From G963665925 sp963676345 (GTDB lineage: Bacteria > Bacillota > Clostridia > Peptostreptococcales > Acidaminobacteraceae), in NCBI GenBank assembly GCA_963676345.2, contig CAXXTS010000002.1, forward strand, positions 186,001 to 250,000: a stretch of 64,000 nt of DNA, written 5' to 3'. Made by a program: the position numbers and the translations under genes. Of the stretch, positions 42,859 through 52,455 are shown in pieces (position 1 is the stretch's first letter; the number at the start of each line of letters is the position of its first letter). The notes below the pieces were generated by a model that was given only the letters and a program-made list of their open reading frames with translations, searched no databases and had not been told where the DNA came from.

Positions 42859-44397
42859 ATGAATTCAAGAAAATATGTACTAGCAGTGTCCATACTGGCG
42901 CTCCTTCTTACAAGCTGTGCATCAACCGATGCACAAGCCTTTCCTGAAGCCCCTACAGACACTAACCTAGGTCAAAATAGATCCTATGAAACAAGTGAAA
43001 ATCCTGACTTTCCAACCCAAGCAGGCACGGCCTGTGAACAAATGGTTTTCATACAAGCTTTTTCTGAACTTATATCCAGTCGCCCAACAGCACGTGACAT
43101 TTTAGCATTTATGGACACCCGCCTTGAAGAATCTGCACCCGATGAAGCGGACATTGTTCTTTCACATTTATTGCTTGAACAGCAAACCCTTGCAAACGCA
43201 TGGAGCAATATGCTTGTAGATGGACGTATTGAAGGCTTCTGGAAAATGAATAATACCTGGGATGATGACAAGATAAGCTCTATTGACGATGCTGACTTAA
43301 AAGTACAGTATCAAACACTATCAGATAGTTTTTTGCGTATTGTTACCTATGAGGAAACGCCTGTAATTGAACCCAACTGGGAGAAACTCAAATATTATTC
43401 AAAGTACTTTTCAGATGATGTGCGTGCTCTCATCCATGTAAATGTAAAACTGCAAAATATGAATGTGGCTTATCCTGAAAACGATTACAATACGCTGATT
43501 GAAGATATTCTGCTTCTGGAGGAACCCATAAAACAGCGTCAATCTGACTATATTTCTTACCGGATGAATAAAACCTACAACCGATTGATTGGTAAACTTT
43601 ATTTCGGACCTGAAGGCATGTATATGGATAAGTGGAACAGACCTGAAAGTCAGTGGTTCGAAGCTATTAAGCGCACCTGCGACATGTATCCAAGTACAGA
43701 TTTTGCAGATTTATGCCAGCACTTCACAACCCAAGCGCTTTGCGTTGACAGGCAGGTTTGCTCACCTAGGCAACTGAGAAAAACAATTGTTAATTTTAAT
43801 GCTTTCGGACTGCAAAGTCCCTTTTCTCTTGTTGAAAAAATGCCCTCAAAGTCTGATGATTCACAAAGACTGATATTTGTTAAAAATCCGCTAAATCCTC
43901 ACGCTTCAGAACATATAAATGAAGTAATACGGAAGGACTTTAAGGAACTTGAAACACAGCTCAAAGCTTCAAGTCCAAATTCTAACAACATATGGAAAAG
44001 TTCAAGTATCAGCCTCAGTAATTCGAAATATCTCAGTATGTCTATCTTTGCGAGTATTTCCGATACACTGGGTCAGCATGATTTTAAGGAAGTTAAACGC
44101 GTTTTTGAACTGAGTACAGGCGAAAGCCTGACACTGGAGTCTTTTTTGGGAAGACCCTATGACGAATACGCCCCTACGCTCCTTTCCGTCTTAAAAGACA
44201 CCTACGCTAAGCAATATCCATTTATTGATGAGCTCAAGGCTTTACCAGAAAATCAGTCTTTTCTAATAGACGAGTATGGGCTCCTCCTTCAGTTTGACCT
44301 TGAAGATATGCCCGGAGAGTACCGTTATCCTTTTACCGCGCATTTACCGCACTGTGATTTAAATGGGCTTTATGACGTTATTTCTTTATATGAGTAA
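42859..44397 (+). CDS. Lipoprotein with DUF3298-like C-terminal domain
   Basis: A 512-residue lipoprotein; the signal sequence ends in lipobox LLTSC (Cys near residue 19). The middle is helical and unrecognised. The C-terminal 110 residues (YLSMSIFASISDTLGQHDFKEV, STGESLTLESFLGR, FLIDEYGLLLQFDLEDMPGEY) look like a DUF3298/RsiV-type domain that binds cell-envelope ligands such as lysozyme. AAAGGAG lies before the ATG. It follows MATE by 78 bases and is closed by a strong terminator. Confidence 0.6.
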   Translation: MNSRKYVLAVSILALLLTSCASTDAQAFPEAPTDTNLGQNRSYETSENPDFPTQAGTACEQMVFIQAFSELISSRPTARDILAFMDTRLEESAPDEADIVLSHLLLEQQTLANAWSNMLVDGRIEGFWKMNNTWDDDKISSIDDADLKVQYQTLSDSFLRIVTYEETPVIEPNWEKLKYYSKYFSDDVRALIHVNVKLQNMNVAYPENDYNTLIEDILLLEEPIKQRQSDYISYRMNKTYNRLIGKLYFGPEGMYMDKWNRPESQWFEAIKRTCDMYPSTDFADLCQHFTTQALCVDRQVCSPRQLRKTIVNFNAFGLQSPFSLVEKMPSKSDDSQRLIFVKNPLNPHASEHINEVIRKDFKELETQLKASSPNSNNIWKSSSISLSNSKYLSMSIFASISDTLGQHDFKEVKRVFELSTGESLTLESFLGRPYDEYAPTLLSVLKDTYAKQYPFIDELKALPENQSFLIDEYGLLLQFDLEDMPGEYRYPFTAHLPHCDLNGLYDVISLYE

Positions 44398-44451
44398 AGA
44401 ATGAATACTTCAGTGAAACAAATTAAAACGTTCATCTTGCTAGACCACATA

Positions 44452-44501
44452 AAAAGACTGCAGAAGACAAGCCTCTCTAGGGCTTAACTCTGCAGTCTTT
44501 T
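44452..44501. terminator. Bidirectional terminator
   Basis: A perfect 13-bp stem (44452-44464 with 44489-44501) encloses a second small AAGCC/GGCTT stem and is flanked by A and T runs. It lies between the converging lipoprotein and glycosylase genes. Confidence 0.8.
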
Positions 44502-44516
44502 CATTTTTTAAATGAA

Positions 44517-45029
44517 TCATTCCAAGTATTGAATGAGTACTTTCCACTGGTTTAATTTCTTTTCGTAAGCAAGTGTATACGCTGGACTGGTTGATGGCAT
44601 TTTTGCAAAGTCCAGTTGATATGTTTCAGTAAGCTTTTTTATGTTCAAATGTTTTTGAAAAGCAGACTGCGCTTTCGTACCATTAAAGAGAACAACACGC
44701 AGTGTGGGATGATTTTTAAGAAACGCTTCCAGGTCATTACATTGTCCATTTTTTATGTTTGAGTCCAAGCTGCCTTCTCGCTCACACTTGGCATAGACGT
44801 CCCATAAGGCTATTTTAGAATCTGTTAGGCGCTGCAGTTTTTCTTTGTAGGCTATTTCAGTGTGATTTTTAGTTAAAGGTCTTCCGGTGAGTTCAAAAAT
44901 TATCTTCCAAAACTGATTGCGCGGATGTCCATAATAAGCATTTTCTTCAAGCGATTTCACACTCGGCATAGACCCTAAAATGAGTGCACGCGGTGCATCA
45001 CCAACGACTGGATCAAATGCATAAATCAC
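44517..45029 (-). CDS. DNA-deoxyinosine (hypoxanthine/uracil) glycosylase
   Basis: A 170-residue UDG-superfamily enzyme: LILGSMPSVKSLEENAYYGHPRNQFWKII is the motif A block of the family 6 hypoxanthine-DNA glycosylase group, and VVLFNGTKAQSAF and MPSTSPAYTL form the later motifs. It excises deaminated adenine or uracil. The start is GTG at 45029, overlapping the stop of the HD gene (GTGA), with GGGAGGGAG just ahead; the in-frame ATG at 45044 lies before that site. Confidence 0.88.
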   Translation of the reverse strand: MIYAFDPVVGDAPRALILGSMPSVKSLEENAYYGHPRNQFWKIIFELTGRPLTKNHTEIAYKEKLQRLTDSKIALWDVYAKCEREGSLDSNIKNGQCNDLEAFLKNHPTLRVVLFNGTKAQSAFQKHLNIKKLTETYQLDFAKMPSTSPAYTLAYEKKLNQWKVLIQYLE

Positions 45030-45670
45030 ATTTCTCCCTCCCATTCCATATAGAACCGATCTAAAAAGGCACGCATATAAGCATCACGTTCCTCAGCAAG
45101 AGCTTTGCCAGATCCTGTATTCATTAATACCTTTAACTTAAGCAGCTTCTCATAGAAGTGATTTATGGTTGCACCTTCGTGATTCTCGTATGCTTCAAAA
45201 GTGTCAAAGGAGACAGGTTCATGCTCTGGGTCATGTATCGGGCGTCCTTTAGCCCCACCGTAAGCAAATGTCCGTGCAATACCAATTGCACCGAGAGCAT
45301 CTAGCCGGTCCGCGTCTTGAACAATAAGACCTTCTAGGGTTTGCGGTTTTTGAGCACTTACCCCACCTTTGTAGGAAATGCACGCTATGATGCTATGAAC
45401 ATCGTGTGATTGGCTGGGTGTGCAACCAAGCTCTTTCATCCAGTAATCCATTTTCTTTAGACCCTCTGTGCGTCTTTGCTCATCAAGCTTCCAGTCAGCT
45501 ACATCATGTAGCAGTGCTGCAATCTCCACAATTTCAATATTTGCATTTTCGAGTTTTCCAATATACACGGCAGTCTTAGCCACACGAAGTGCATGCCAAT
45601 AATCGTGTCCGGTTGCCTCTTTGTCAAAATGATTTTTTAGTTGTCCCTTTAACCAGTTAATATCACGCAT
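45026..45670 (-). CDS. HD domain phosphohydrolase
   Basis: A 214-residue YedJ-type HD protein: HDYWHALRVAKTAVYIG, the paired ligands in ALLHDVADWK, and IVQDADRLDALGAIGIART. These proteins hydrolyse phosphate esters or nucleotides with a divalent metal; the substrate is not known. It is translationally coupled to the downstream deoxyinosine glycosylase, which hints at nucleotide housekeeping. Confidence 0.9.
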   Translation of the reverse strand: MRDINWLKGQLKNHFDKEATGHDYWHALRVAKTAVYIGKLENANIEIVEIAALLHDVADWKLDEQRRTEGLKKMDYWMKELGCTPSQSHDVHSIIACISYKGGVSAQKPQTLEGLIVQDADRLDALGAIGIARTFAYGGAKGRPIHDPEHEPVSFDTFEAYENHEGATINHFYEKLLKLKVLMNTGSGKALAEERDAYMRAFLDRFYMEWEGEM

Positions 45671-45681
45671 GATGCCTCCAT

Positions 45682-46635
45682 TTACCCGATTACATCTTCA
45701 AATACGCGTTTTGCATTCTTATAAAACACCTTGTCTGCTTCCGCTGTAGAAAAACCCGATTGTCTTAAGGCTGTATAGAGTTTTTCCATTTCTCCTATGT
45801 GTTCTATTTCAAGTATGCCATTCATACCATCGAAATCTGTTCCTATGGCAGCACAATCGGCACCACCATAGTTAACGATATGGCGTACATGCTCAACTAA
45901 ATCATTGATGTATAGATGCTTATTTTTGTCTGCTACAAAATATGGGCAGAAATTCAGTCCTGCAACGCCACCATTTTCACCCAGCGCCCCTAACATGGCA
46001 TCCGATAAATTTCTTCGATGTGCCATAACACTGCGTGCGTTTGAATGTGATGCGACAATAGGTTGACGCGTAATGTCAATAACCTCCCAAAAGCCTTTAT
46101 CAGATAAGTGGGAGACATCAATAATCATGCCCAGTTCATTCATTCTTTCAACAACACTACGTCCAAAACCAGTAAGCCCCAAATGCGTTGTTTGTGGTAA
46201 ATTGGGATGTCCCAAACTATTTGAATAATCCCAAGTCAGCGAAAGCATGCGAACACCCATTTTGTAGAGCATGTCTAGTCTGTTCATATCTTGATATATG
46301 ATTCCACCGTCTTCAACAGTCAACATTGCTGCCAGCTTTCCTTTATTGTGAACGCTTTGTGCCTGATCGACAGAGGTCACCACTTCAATCAGAGTGCTTG
46401 CACCCTCTATTTCATCTCGTATTAAACTATAAAGCTCAAGCATATACGTCCAAGGATCTCTTCCCTTCTTTTCACACGCTTCAATGTCTGAGTACAGTGC
46501 AAAGCATTGAATCAAAGAATGTGCCGACTTGAGTTTTTCAAGGTCAACATGTAACTGATTCTTTATGATGTTTTGTCGACTCGTGCATTCCTTCATTCTA
46601 TAAAATGTATCACAGTGCATATCTATTAATTGCAT
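45682..46635 (-). CDS. Membrane dipeptidase (peptidase M19 family)
   Basis: A 317-residue zinc dipeptidase: IDMHCDTFY (HxD ligands), the bridging Glu in LTVEDGG, IDVSHLSDKGFWEV, VASHSNARSVMAHRRNL and AAIGTDFDGM. Family members cleave dipeptides, including some with D-residues. It precedes the HD gene by 11 bases in the same transcript; a CATAAT-type -10 lies in the upstream gap, which otherwise shows nothing. Confidence 0.93.
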   Translation of the reverse strand: MQLIDMHCDTFYRMKECTSRQNIIKNQLHVDLEKLKSAHSLIQCFALYSDIEACEKKGRDPWTYMLELYSLIRDEIEGASTLIEVVTSVDQAQSVHNKGKLAAMLTVEDGGIIYQDMNRLDMLYKMGVRMLSLTWDYSNSLGHPNLPQTTHLGLTGFGRSVVERMNELGMIIDVSHLSDKGFWEVIDITRQPIVASHSNARSVMAHRRNLSDAMLGALGENGGVAGLNFCPYFVADKNKHLYINDLVEHVRHIVNYGGADCAAIGTDFDGMNGILEIEHIGEMEKLYTALRQSGFSTAEADKVFYKNAKRVFEDVIG

Positions 46636-46900
46636 CTTCTCACCTCAATTATTTGATACTATTATGATAACAGAGTCTTGTCATAAATGAAGCCGTATTG
46701 TAGAATTTTAGGTCACTTGCTGGGATATACTTTATAGGCCTCTATGCAGCACTGAAAACTTTACACAAATTTTTATTTTTCTTTTATGTCAATTTAGGTA
46801 TAATAATTGGGTACGAATTTTTTTCATTGAATTACGGATTTTATTCGATATGGACCCGAGTATAATCACTCGGTTTCAGAAGTATTGCGAGGAGGCAAAC

Positions 46901-48415
46901 ATGCTGGAGAAATGGTTAAAGCTGCAAAACGGATCAGATATTCGCGGTGTTGCACTTGAAGGTATAGAAGGTGAAAACGTAAACCTTGAAGCACATGAAG
47001 TAACTTGTATAGCTGGTGCTTTTGCAAAATGGGTATCTGGTAAGGTCAATAAGCCTACAAGTGAACTTAAAATTGCAGTAGGACGCGACTCAAGAGTCAG
47101 TGGTCCTGAACTGATGCAAGGTGTTCTAAACGGACTATGTGCAAGCGGCACGACCGCTTTGGATTGCAACTTGGCCTCTACGCCATCTATGTTTATGTCT
47201 ACTATTTTTGAAGAAACAAAATGTGATGGTGCAATTATGATCACAGCCAGCCACTTACCTTTTAATAGAAATGGTATGAAGTTTTTTACAAATCAAGGTG
47301 GCCTAGACAAGCCTGACATAAAGGAAATTTTAACTGAAGCTTCATCTTATACAAAACCAGATACTGCTGAAGGCACTACTGAAAAATATGACCTCATCAG
47401 CAGATACAGTGCACATCTTGTAGACTATATTCGTGCACAAGTGAACCATAAAACCCATTATGAGACACCTCTAAAAGGGCTTAACATTCTTGTTGATGCT
47501 GGAAATGGCTCTGGTGGATTCTTTGCCGAAAAAGTCCTACGCCCGCTAGGCGCAGATACAAATGGCAGTCAATTTTTAGAACCCGACGGCATGTTTCCAA
47601 ATCATGTACCCAACCCTGAAGACAACGATGCCATGGCATCCGTTCAGAAGGCTACAATAGATCAAAATGCTGATTTAGGTATTATTTTCGATACAGACGT
47701 TGACCGTGCTGCCATTGTTGATAAGGGTGGGAAAATCATCAATCGAAATCGACTCATTGCTCTAATGAGCGCTATTGTTCTTGAAGATGCGCCTTCGACA
47801 ACAATCGTTACCGATTCAGTTACCTCGGATGGCCTTGCTCAGTTCATTTCATCACTAGGCGGCACACATCACCGATTCAAGCGCGGATACAAAAATGTAA
47901 TTAACGAATCTATCAGACTCAACGAAGAAGGCTCGCACAGTGGATTGGCCATTGAAACATCAGGTCATGGTGCTTTAAAAGAAAACTATTTTCTAGATGA
48001 TGGTGCATTTATCGTCACTAAAATCCTTGTTAAGCTTTCACAGCTGCAGCAGGAAAACAAAACACTTTCTCAAATTATAGAAGCACTGCGCGAACCACAA
48101 GAGGCTTCTGAGTTTAGAGTTAAAATCAAGCTTGAGGACTTTAAAGCTTATGGTCAAAGTGTCATTGAAAGCTTCACCGCATTTGCGGACGCACATCCAG
48201 ACTACTCAATTGTTCCAAACAGCTTCGAAGGCATTCGTTTATCATGTAATGCTCCAGAGGCAAGAGGCTGGTTTTTAGTCCGCTTGTCCCTGCACGATCC
48301 TGTTCTGCCAATTAATATTGAGTCCGATATAGCTGGTGGTGTGGATATCATTGCAAAAACACTCTACACACACCTAAAATCATACGAAAGCCTGGATTTA
48401 AGTGCTTTTGAATAG
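46901..48415 (+). CDS. Phosphohexomutase (phosphomannomutase/phosphoglucomutase family)
   Basis: A 504-residue alpha-D-phosphohexomutase: the phosphoserine loop ITASHLPFNRNGMKFF, metal-binding DTDVDRAAIVD, sugar-binding ETSGHGALKEN and C-terminal phosphate-binding region (NAPEARGWFLVRLS). It interconverts hexose-1- and -6-phosphates and could supply UDP-sugars for wall and Pel-type polymers. GAGGAGG lies five bases before ATG 46901. A TATAAT at 46799-46804 may be its -10. Confidence 0.92.
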   Translation: MLEKWLKLQNGSDIRGVALEGIEGENVNLEAHEVTCIAGAFAKWVSGKVNKPTSELKIAVGRDSRVSGPELMQGVLNGLCASGTTALDCNLASTPSMFMSTIFEETKCDGAIMITASHLPFNRNGMKFFTNQGGLDKPDIKEILTEASSYTKPDTAEGTTEKYDLISRYSAHLVDYIRAQVNHKTHYETPLKGLNILVDAGNGSGGFFAEKVLRPLGADTNGSQFLEPDGMFPNHVPNPEDNDAMASVQKATIDQNADLGIIFDTDVDRAAIVDKGGKIINRNRLIALMSAIVLEDAPSTTIVTDSVTSDGLAQFISSLGGTHHRFKRGYKNVINESIRLNEEGSHSGLAIETSGHGALKENYFLDDGAFIVTKILVKLSQLQQENKTLSQIIEALREPQEASEFRVKIKLEDFKAYGQSVIESFTAFADAHPDYSIVPNSFEGIRLSCNAPEARGWFLVRLSLHDPVLPINIESDIAGGVDIIAKTLYTHLKSYESLDLSAFE

Positions 48416-48438
48416 ACCTAGTTGAATAGGCCCACAAT

Positions 48439-48475
48439 AAAAGCTTCAGCTGTATTTAAGACAGCTGAAGCTTTT
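48439..48475. terminator. Bidirectional terminator
   Basis: A perfect 15-bp stem (48439-48453 with 48461-48475) with a 7-base loop, flanked by AATAA and TTTTT, between the converging phosphohexomutase and histidine kinase genes. Confidence 0.85.
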
Positions 48476-48506
48476 TCAGTTTCAATATTCATTCAAGAAA
48501 CTCGTA

Positions 48507-50639
48507 TTATGTTAATGACGGTGGAACGTCTTCTTGATTTTTAGGCGTTACACCCTTCATTTTCATGGTAATGAAAAATGTCGTTCCCTTACCACTCTCA
48601 GACTCACACTTTATACTGCCGTCAAAAAGCTTTGTCACAACATTATAAACGATATTCAGTCCCAAGCCTTTTGTTTCACCACTAAATTTAGTGGTGAAAA
48701 ATGGTGTATATATACTGTCCAAATGTTTCTTTTCAATTCCCGATCCATTGTCATGGTATTTAATCATCAACGCATCTTCTACAAGCTCATAATCAATCTG
48801 AATGAGCCCTTCGTCGTATTGATTGAATCCATGCTGAAGGGAGTTTGCAATCAAGTTGGTGAATACCTGCGAGAATTTGCCCGCATCTGAGAACACTTCA
48901 ATACTTTCATCACCATCTATTTCTACTTGAATATTTTTTCTTTCTTCAAACAAGCCCATGCTGGTTGCAATTAAATGCAAATAGTTGTATACATTGAAAT
49001 GTATAATGCTCTCTTTTGATTCTGATGCAGCCAACTGCTTAAATCGGCTTACTAGATCCCCTGTCATTTTAAGATTTCTGTATACCGTATCAGCTGCTTC
49101 TGTCGTATTCTGAATGTAATCCAGGAGTTCTCTTTTCGTAATAAGGCCTTTGTTGAGCTTATCTGAAACGGAGAGCGATTCCTTTTGAATATAGGTCGCA
49201 AGTGTCACACTATTTCCAACAGGCGTGTTGATTTCATGTGCAATTCCACCGACAAGATAACCCAGTGCTGCAATTTTTTCGGACTCAATAAGCTGTCTCT
49301 GAGTAAGTCGTGTGACTTCAAGTGCATCTTCCAATGCTTCATTTGTCAAAATCATTTCCGCTTGTTTTTCTTCAAGTTTAGCCATAGACTCTTCAAGGTA
49401 CTCATTTGTTTGAATCAGTTCCTCAGTTCTCTCGGCAACGCGTTTTTCAAGCACAGAATTTGCCGTGTTTATTTGCTCAAAAGATTCTCTCTGCTTAAGG
49501 CGCATACGCTCTACTGAGTTGGCCAGTATCCCAACTTCATCATTACGCCTTCTAAAGCGCTTCTCAATTTCATTTTCATAATCACCCAGACCGATTTTAT
49601 TGATATCAAGCACAATTTGCTCAATAGGCAGAACGATTTTTCTACCGAAAAAAACGCCCGTTGCCGCTGCAATAGCTGCACCAATTAGGAGAATGCCATA
49701 CATGAGAACGCGGGTATTGCGCACGGCCTTATAAACCTCATCCTTATAAGGCTCAACGGCTATAATCCAATCATTCAACAAAATTTTTGATGCAATCATG
49801 CGTTCTCGCCCATCTATCCAGGTATACTCTGTCACGCCACTTGAATTTTGAATAGCGTCAGCCAACCAATCGTATCTTCCATCATCAATTTCTCTAAGTG
49901 ATACACCCGACTCCATCATTGGATGTATGAGCGCTTCCATTTTACTATTATAAAGGACTGCATACCCCGTATCATAAATACGAATATCCATGATACGCTG
50001 TTTGAGGTCTTCAAAGTAATAGTCTGCACCCGCTACACCAATGAACACACCATCGATATAAATAGGAGCAGTGTGAGAGATATAGGTCAAATGATTGTCA
50101 AAATAGACGTTGCCATCGTATGGATCACTCCAAAATGGACGCCCTGTATTCTTGGCTTCAAAATACCAATCTTTTTCAGGAAGTTCTTCTTCATAGAACG
50201 ACAGTCCGAATTCTTCCTGACGCGTTACACGCCCTTCATTGTTGAGGTCTGCATACCAGACATCATTGACGCTCCCAGTTACTTCTGGATCAAAGAAAAC
50301 GTATACGGACTTAGAAATACGTGCGTCTTGTGCCATTCTCTCTATAACTGGTGCGATTTGCTGCTTATATTCCTTCATGTACTGCGGATCCAACCGCATT
50401 GCATTCAAATCAAAGGTTGATTCCACCAGTTCGTTCACCTGATGTCTCAGTTTTTCAACCTCTCTGATTTCAAAATCGAATTCACTACCAATGCGTCTGG
50501 CTGTCTCAATAAGCTTCTGCTTTGACTCCGCTTCAACAATTTCTGTTGATCGATTCAGGATGACACCGCCTATTGAAAACGAGATGAACACAGTTAGCAT
50601 TGTAATTACAAGAACCATCTTGTTGCTGAGTTTATTCAT
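48507..50639 (-). CDS. Cache-domain sensor histidine kinase
   Basis: A 710-residue membrane kinase: helix 1 (residues 7-28), an extracellular double-Cache domain (30-305; DWYFEAKNTGRPFWSDPY, GVFIGVAGADYYFEDL), helix 2 (310-332), HAMP (333-385), a coiled coil (385-450), the dimerisation helix with phospho-His 468 (GGIAHEINTPVGN) and an ATPase domain (570-700; NLIANSLQHG, DNGSGIEKKHL, GLGLNIVYNVV). It should sense a small extracellular ligand such as an amino acid or carboxylate. No response regulator is adjacent. AGGAGG lies before the ATG. Confidence 0.93.
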   Translation of the reverse strand: MNKLSNKMVLVITMLTVFISFSIGGVILNRSTEIVEAESKQKLIETARRIGSEFDFEIREVEKLRHQVNELVESTFDLNAMRLDPQYMKEYKQQIAPVIERMAQDARISKSVYVFFDPEVTGSVNDVWYADLNNEGRVTRQEEFGLSFYEEELPEKDWYFEAKNTGRPFWSDPYDGNVYFDNHLTYISHTAPIYIDGVFIGVAGADYYFEDLKQRIMDIRIYDTGYAVLYNSKMEALIHPMMESGVSLREIDDGRYDWLADAIQNSSGVTEYTWIDGRERMIASKILLNDWIIAVEPYKDEVYKAVRNTRVLMYGILLIGAAIAAATGVFFGRKIVLPIEQIVLDINKIGLGDYENEIEKRFRRRNDEVGILANSVERMRLKQRESFEQINTANSVLEKRVAERTEELIQTNEYLEESMAKLEEKQAEMILTNEALEDALEVTRLTQRQLIESEKIAALGYLVGGIAHEINTPVGNSVTLATYIQKESLSVSDKLNKGLITKRELLDYIQNTTEAADTVYRNLKMTGDLVSRFKQLAASESKESIIHFNVYNYLHLIATSMGLFEERKNIQVEIDGDESIEVFSDAGKFSQVFTNLIANSLQHGFNQYDEGLIQIDYELVEDALMIKYHDNGSGIEKKHLDSIYTPFFTTKFSGETKGLGLNIVYNVVTKLFDGSIKCESESGKGTTFFITMKMKGVTPKNQEDVPPSLT

Positions 50640-50712
50640 GGGCGCCTCCTAATAGGCTATTTATACCCAATCACACTGTCCTGTAAATCAAGGAATATCA
50701 TACATAGGTATT

Positions 50713-51369
50713 TTACTTCACAATCCACGCTTTCATTTCACGTCCTGAAACATGCTTCTTTAAAAGTATCTGCGCCCTATCCATCCACTTGGAAAGTGCC
50801 TGATCACCATCAAAAGCGATAATATTCATCAGAATACGCTGGGTACTCAGGGTAATCATAGACCTTTCAGAATCAGATGTCGCACTTCCAAAACTCCCTT
50901 TAGCATCTCGTAGTACTGGAAGACCGTCAATATTTAAAACGCCCCGTCCAATGCCATGATAGATTTCATCTGCTTTTCCAATCCCGTACTCAATTGAACC
51001 TTCAAGGGTTTCTAAGTCGTATGTTCCAATGGAGTGACCAGACTCCATTGAAAGCAAATTGTTCAAATCAACAATGTCATTTACCTGGTACAAGCCCTGT
51101 GCCTTCACAATACGGCGCAGCAGGGAATCTGATGATAATCTGTAACGTGTTGGATCTTTTCCAAGTGCACGATATGCTTTTCTCGCCTCACTGATTTGTG
51201 GCAGCTTTGCAATATCGCCCATCTCAAGAGTAAAGCCCTCAATAAATTGATCAATTTCATCCCATAAGGGCTGACTATGCTTAGAAACGGTAACTTCAGC
51301 TGTAATAACACCTAGTTTAAGCGCCGGGGCAACCGCTTTTAATTCTTCTGATATGTTTATGTTCATCAC
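50713..51369 (-). CDS. B3/B4 domain-containing protein
   Basis: A 218-residue stand-alone B3/B4 domain, as in the editing region of phenylalanyl-tRNA synthetase beta subunit: FTLEMGDIAKLPQISEARKAYRALGKDPTRYRLSSDSLLRRI and VNDIVDLNNLLSMESGHSIGTYDLE. Free-standing copies are thought to hydrolyse or bind mischarged tRNA. It lies six bases behind the cation transporter. Start GTG 51369 or ATG 51366. Confidence 0.88.
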   Translation of the reverse strand: MMNINISEELKAVAPALKLGVITAEVTVSKHSQPLWDEIDQFIEGFTLEMGDIAKLPQISEARKAYRALGKDPTRYRLSSDSLLRRIVKAQGLYQVNDIVDLNNLLSMESGHSIGTYDLETLEGSIEYGIGKADEIYHGIGRGVLNIDGLPVLRDAKGSFGSATSDSERSMITLSTQRILMNIIAFDGDQALSKWMDRAQILLKKHVSGREMKAWIVK

Positions 51370-51375
51370 AGTATT

Positions 51376-52257
51376 CTACACTCCTTCACCATACGGATTC
51401 ACATGTACCATGCAGTGTTTAACCCGTGGCACAATATTTTCAATCCTATCGTGGACATCCTCTGCAATTCTATGCGCCTGCCTCAGTGTCAGATCAGCAT
51501 TTACGGATATTTCAACATCTACATAAAGACGGTTTACATGAATTCTCGTTTTTAAATCATCTATTTCAATAACGCCTGATGTTTCCATAATCACTGCCCA
51601 TATATCCTCAAGTGTGTCAGGATCTGCCGCAGTATCGATTAGCTCGCGAATAGATTGAATATAAATATCAACAGCAACCTTGATAATTAGAACACCTATT
51701 GCTATCGCTGCTATGGGTTCCATTAGGGGCCAACCATTCATCGCACCCCATATTCCAATAAAAGAACCCACTGAAGAAATGGCATCTGTTCTGTGGTGCC
51801 AAGCATCTGCTTTGAGTACAGAGCTTTCAATTATTTTTGCACCACGCATCGTATAATGATACATGGCCTCTTTGACAATAATAGATAATACTGCACCATA
51901 TATTGCCAGATGTGTTGGAACTTCAACCACACCAACTTGGATATTCTTAATTGCATTAAAGGCTATAAGTGTACCCGTCACAAACAAAAATATGGCCATC
52001 AACTTTCCAATAACAGGCTCATATTTCTCATGTCCATACTGGTGGTCTTCATCACTTCCCCGACTGGACATGTATACGCCTACCATAGCCATAATAGTGG
52101 TTAAAACATCTGATACTGAGTGGATACCATCCGCCACGAGGGCACCTGATCTGGCTATAAGACCCACAGCGATTTTCACGACAGACAATACCACATTCAT
52201 GGCTATTGAAACGCGTGAGATTTTATAAGCAATGGATAGTCTTTGTTCTGATTTCAT
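51376..52257 (-). CDS. Cation diffusion facilitator transporter
   Basis: A 293-residue CDF antiporter with six membrane helices and the metal-site pairs HS-SD in ADGIHSVSDVL and HHRTD in ADAWHHRTDAISS. The C-terminal domain (residues 205-293; DIYIQSIRELIDTAADP, VDVEISVNADLTLRQAH) is the dimeric metal-binding fold. It exports Zn, Mn, Fe or Co; the specificity is not readable. GAGG lies before the ATG. Confidence 0.93.
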   Translation of the reverse strand: MKSEQRLSIAYKISRVSIAMNVVLSVVKIAVGLIARSGALVADGIHSVSDVLTTIMAMVGVYMSSRGSDEDHQYGHEKYEPVIGKLMAIFLFVTGTLIAFNAIKNIQVGVVEVPTHLAIYGAVLSIIVKEAMYHYTMRGAKIIESSVLKADAWHHRTDAISSVGSFIGIWGAMNGWPLMEPIAAIAIGVLIIKVAVDIYIQSIRELIDTAADPDTLEDIWAVIMETSGVIEIDDLKTRIHVNRLYVDVEISVNADLTLRQAHRIAEDVHDRIENIVPRVKHCMVHVNPYGEGV

Positions 52258-52282
52258 TTTTACCTCAATTCATGGCAAGGCC

Positions 52283-52435
52283 CTAAATTAGACGTGCCAA
52301 TATATACAAACTGATTCCTAAGGACAGAAACCCGCAAATTGCACCCGCTATAAGAAAGCGGTTTAGTTTTTTTCGGCTTCGGTATTGCTCTAGTTCTATT
52401 TCCCATGCATACTTCTGATTTTCGTCATTTTCCAT
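52283..52435 (-). CDS. Small single-pass membrane peptide (50 residues)
   Basis: A 50-residue frame lies between yhaN and the CDF gene. The ATG at 52435 has AAGGTGG nine to ten bases upstream. The N-terminal half is charged (WEIELEQYRSRKKLNRF) and the rest one hydrophobic helix (FLIAGAICGFLSLGISLYIL) ending LARLI. Its spacing (20 bases from yhaN, 25 to the CDF gene) and the lack of other sequence in the gap support coding. No family recognised; a small cytosol-side coiled membrane protein. Confidence 0.6.
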   Translation of the reverse strand: MENDENQKYAWEIELEQYRSRKKLNRFLIAGAICGFLSLGISLYILARLI

Positions 52436-52455
52436 CCCGTTACCACCTTAACTCA

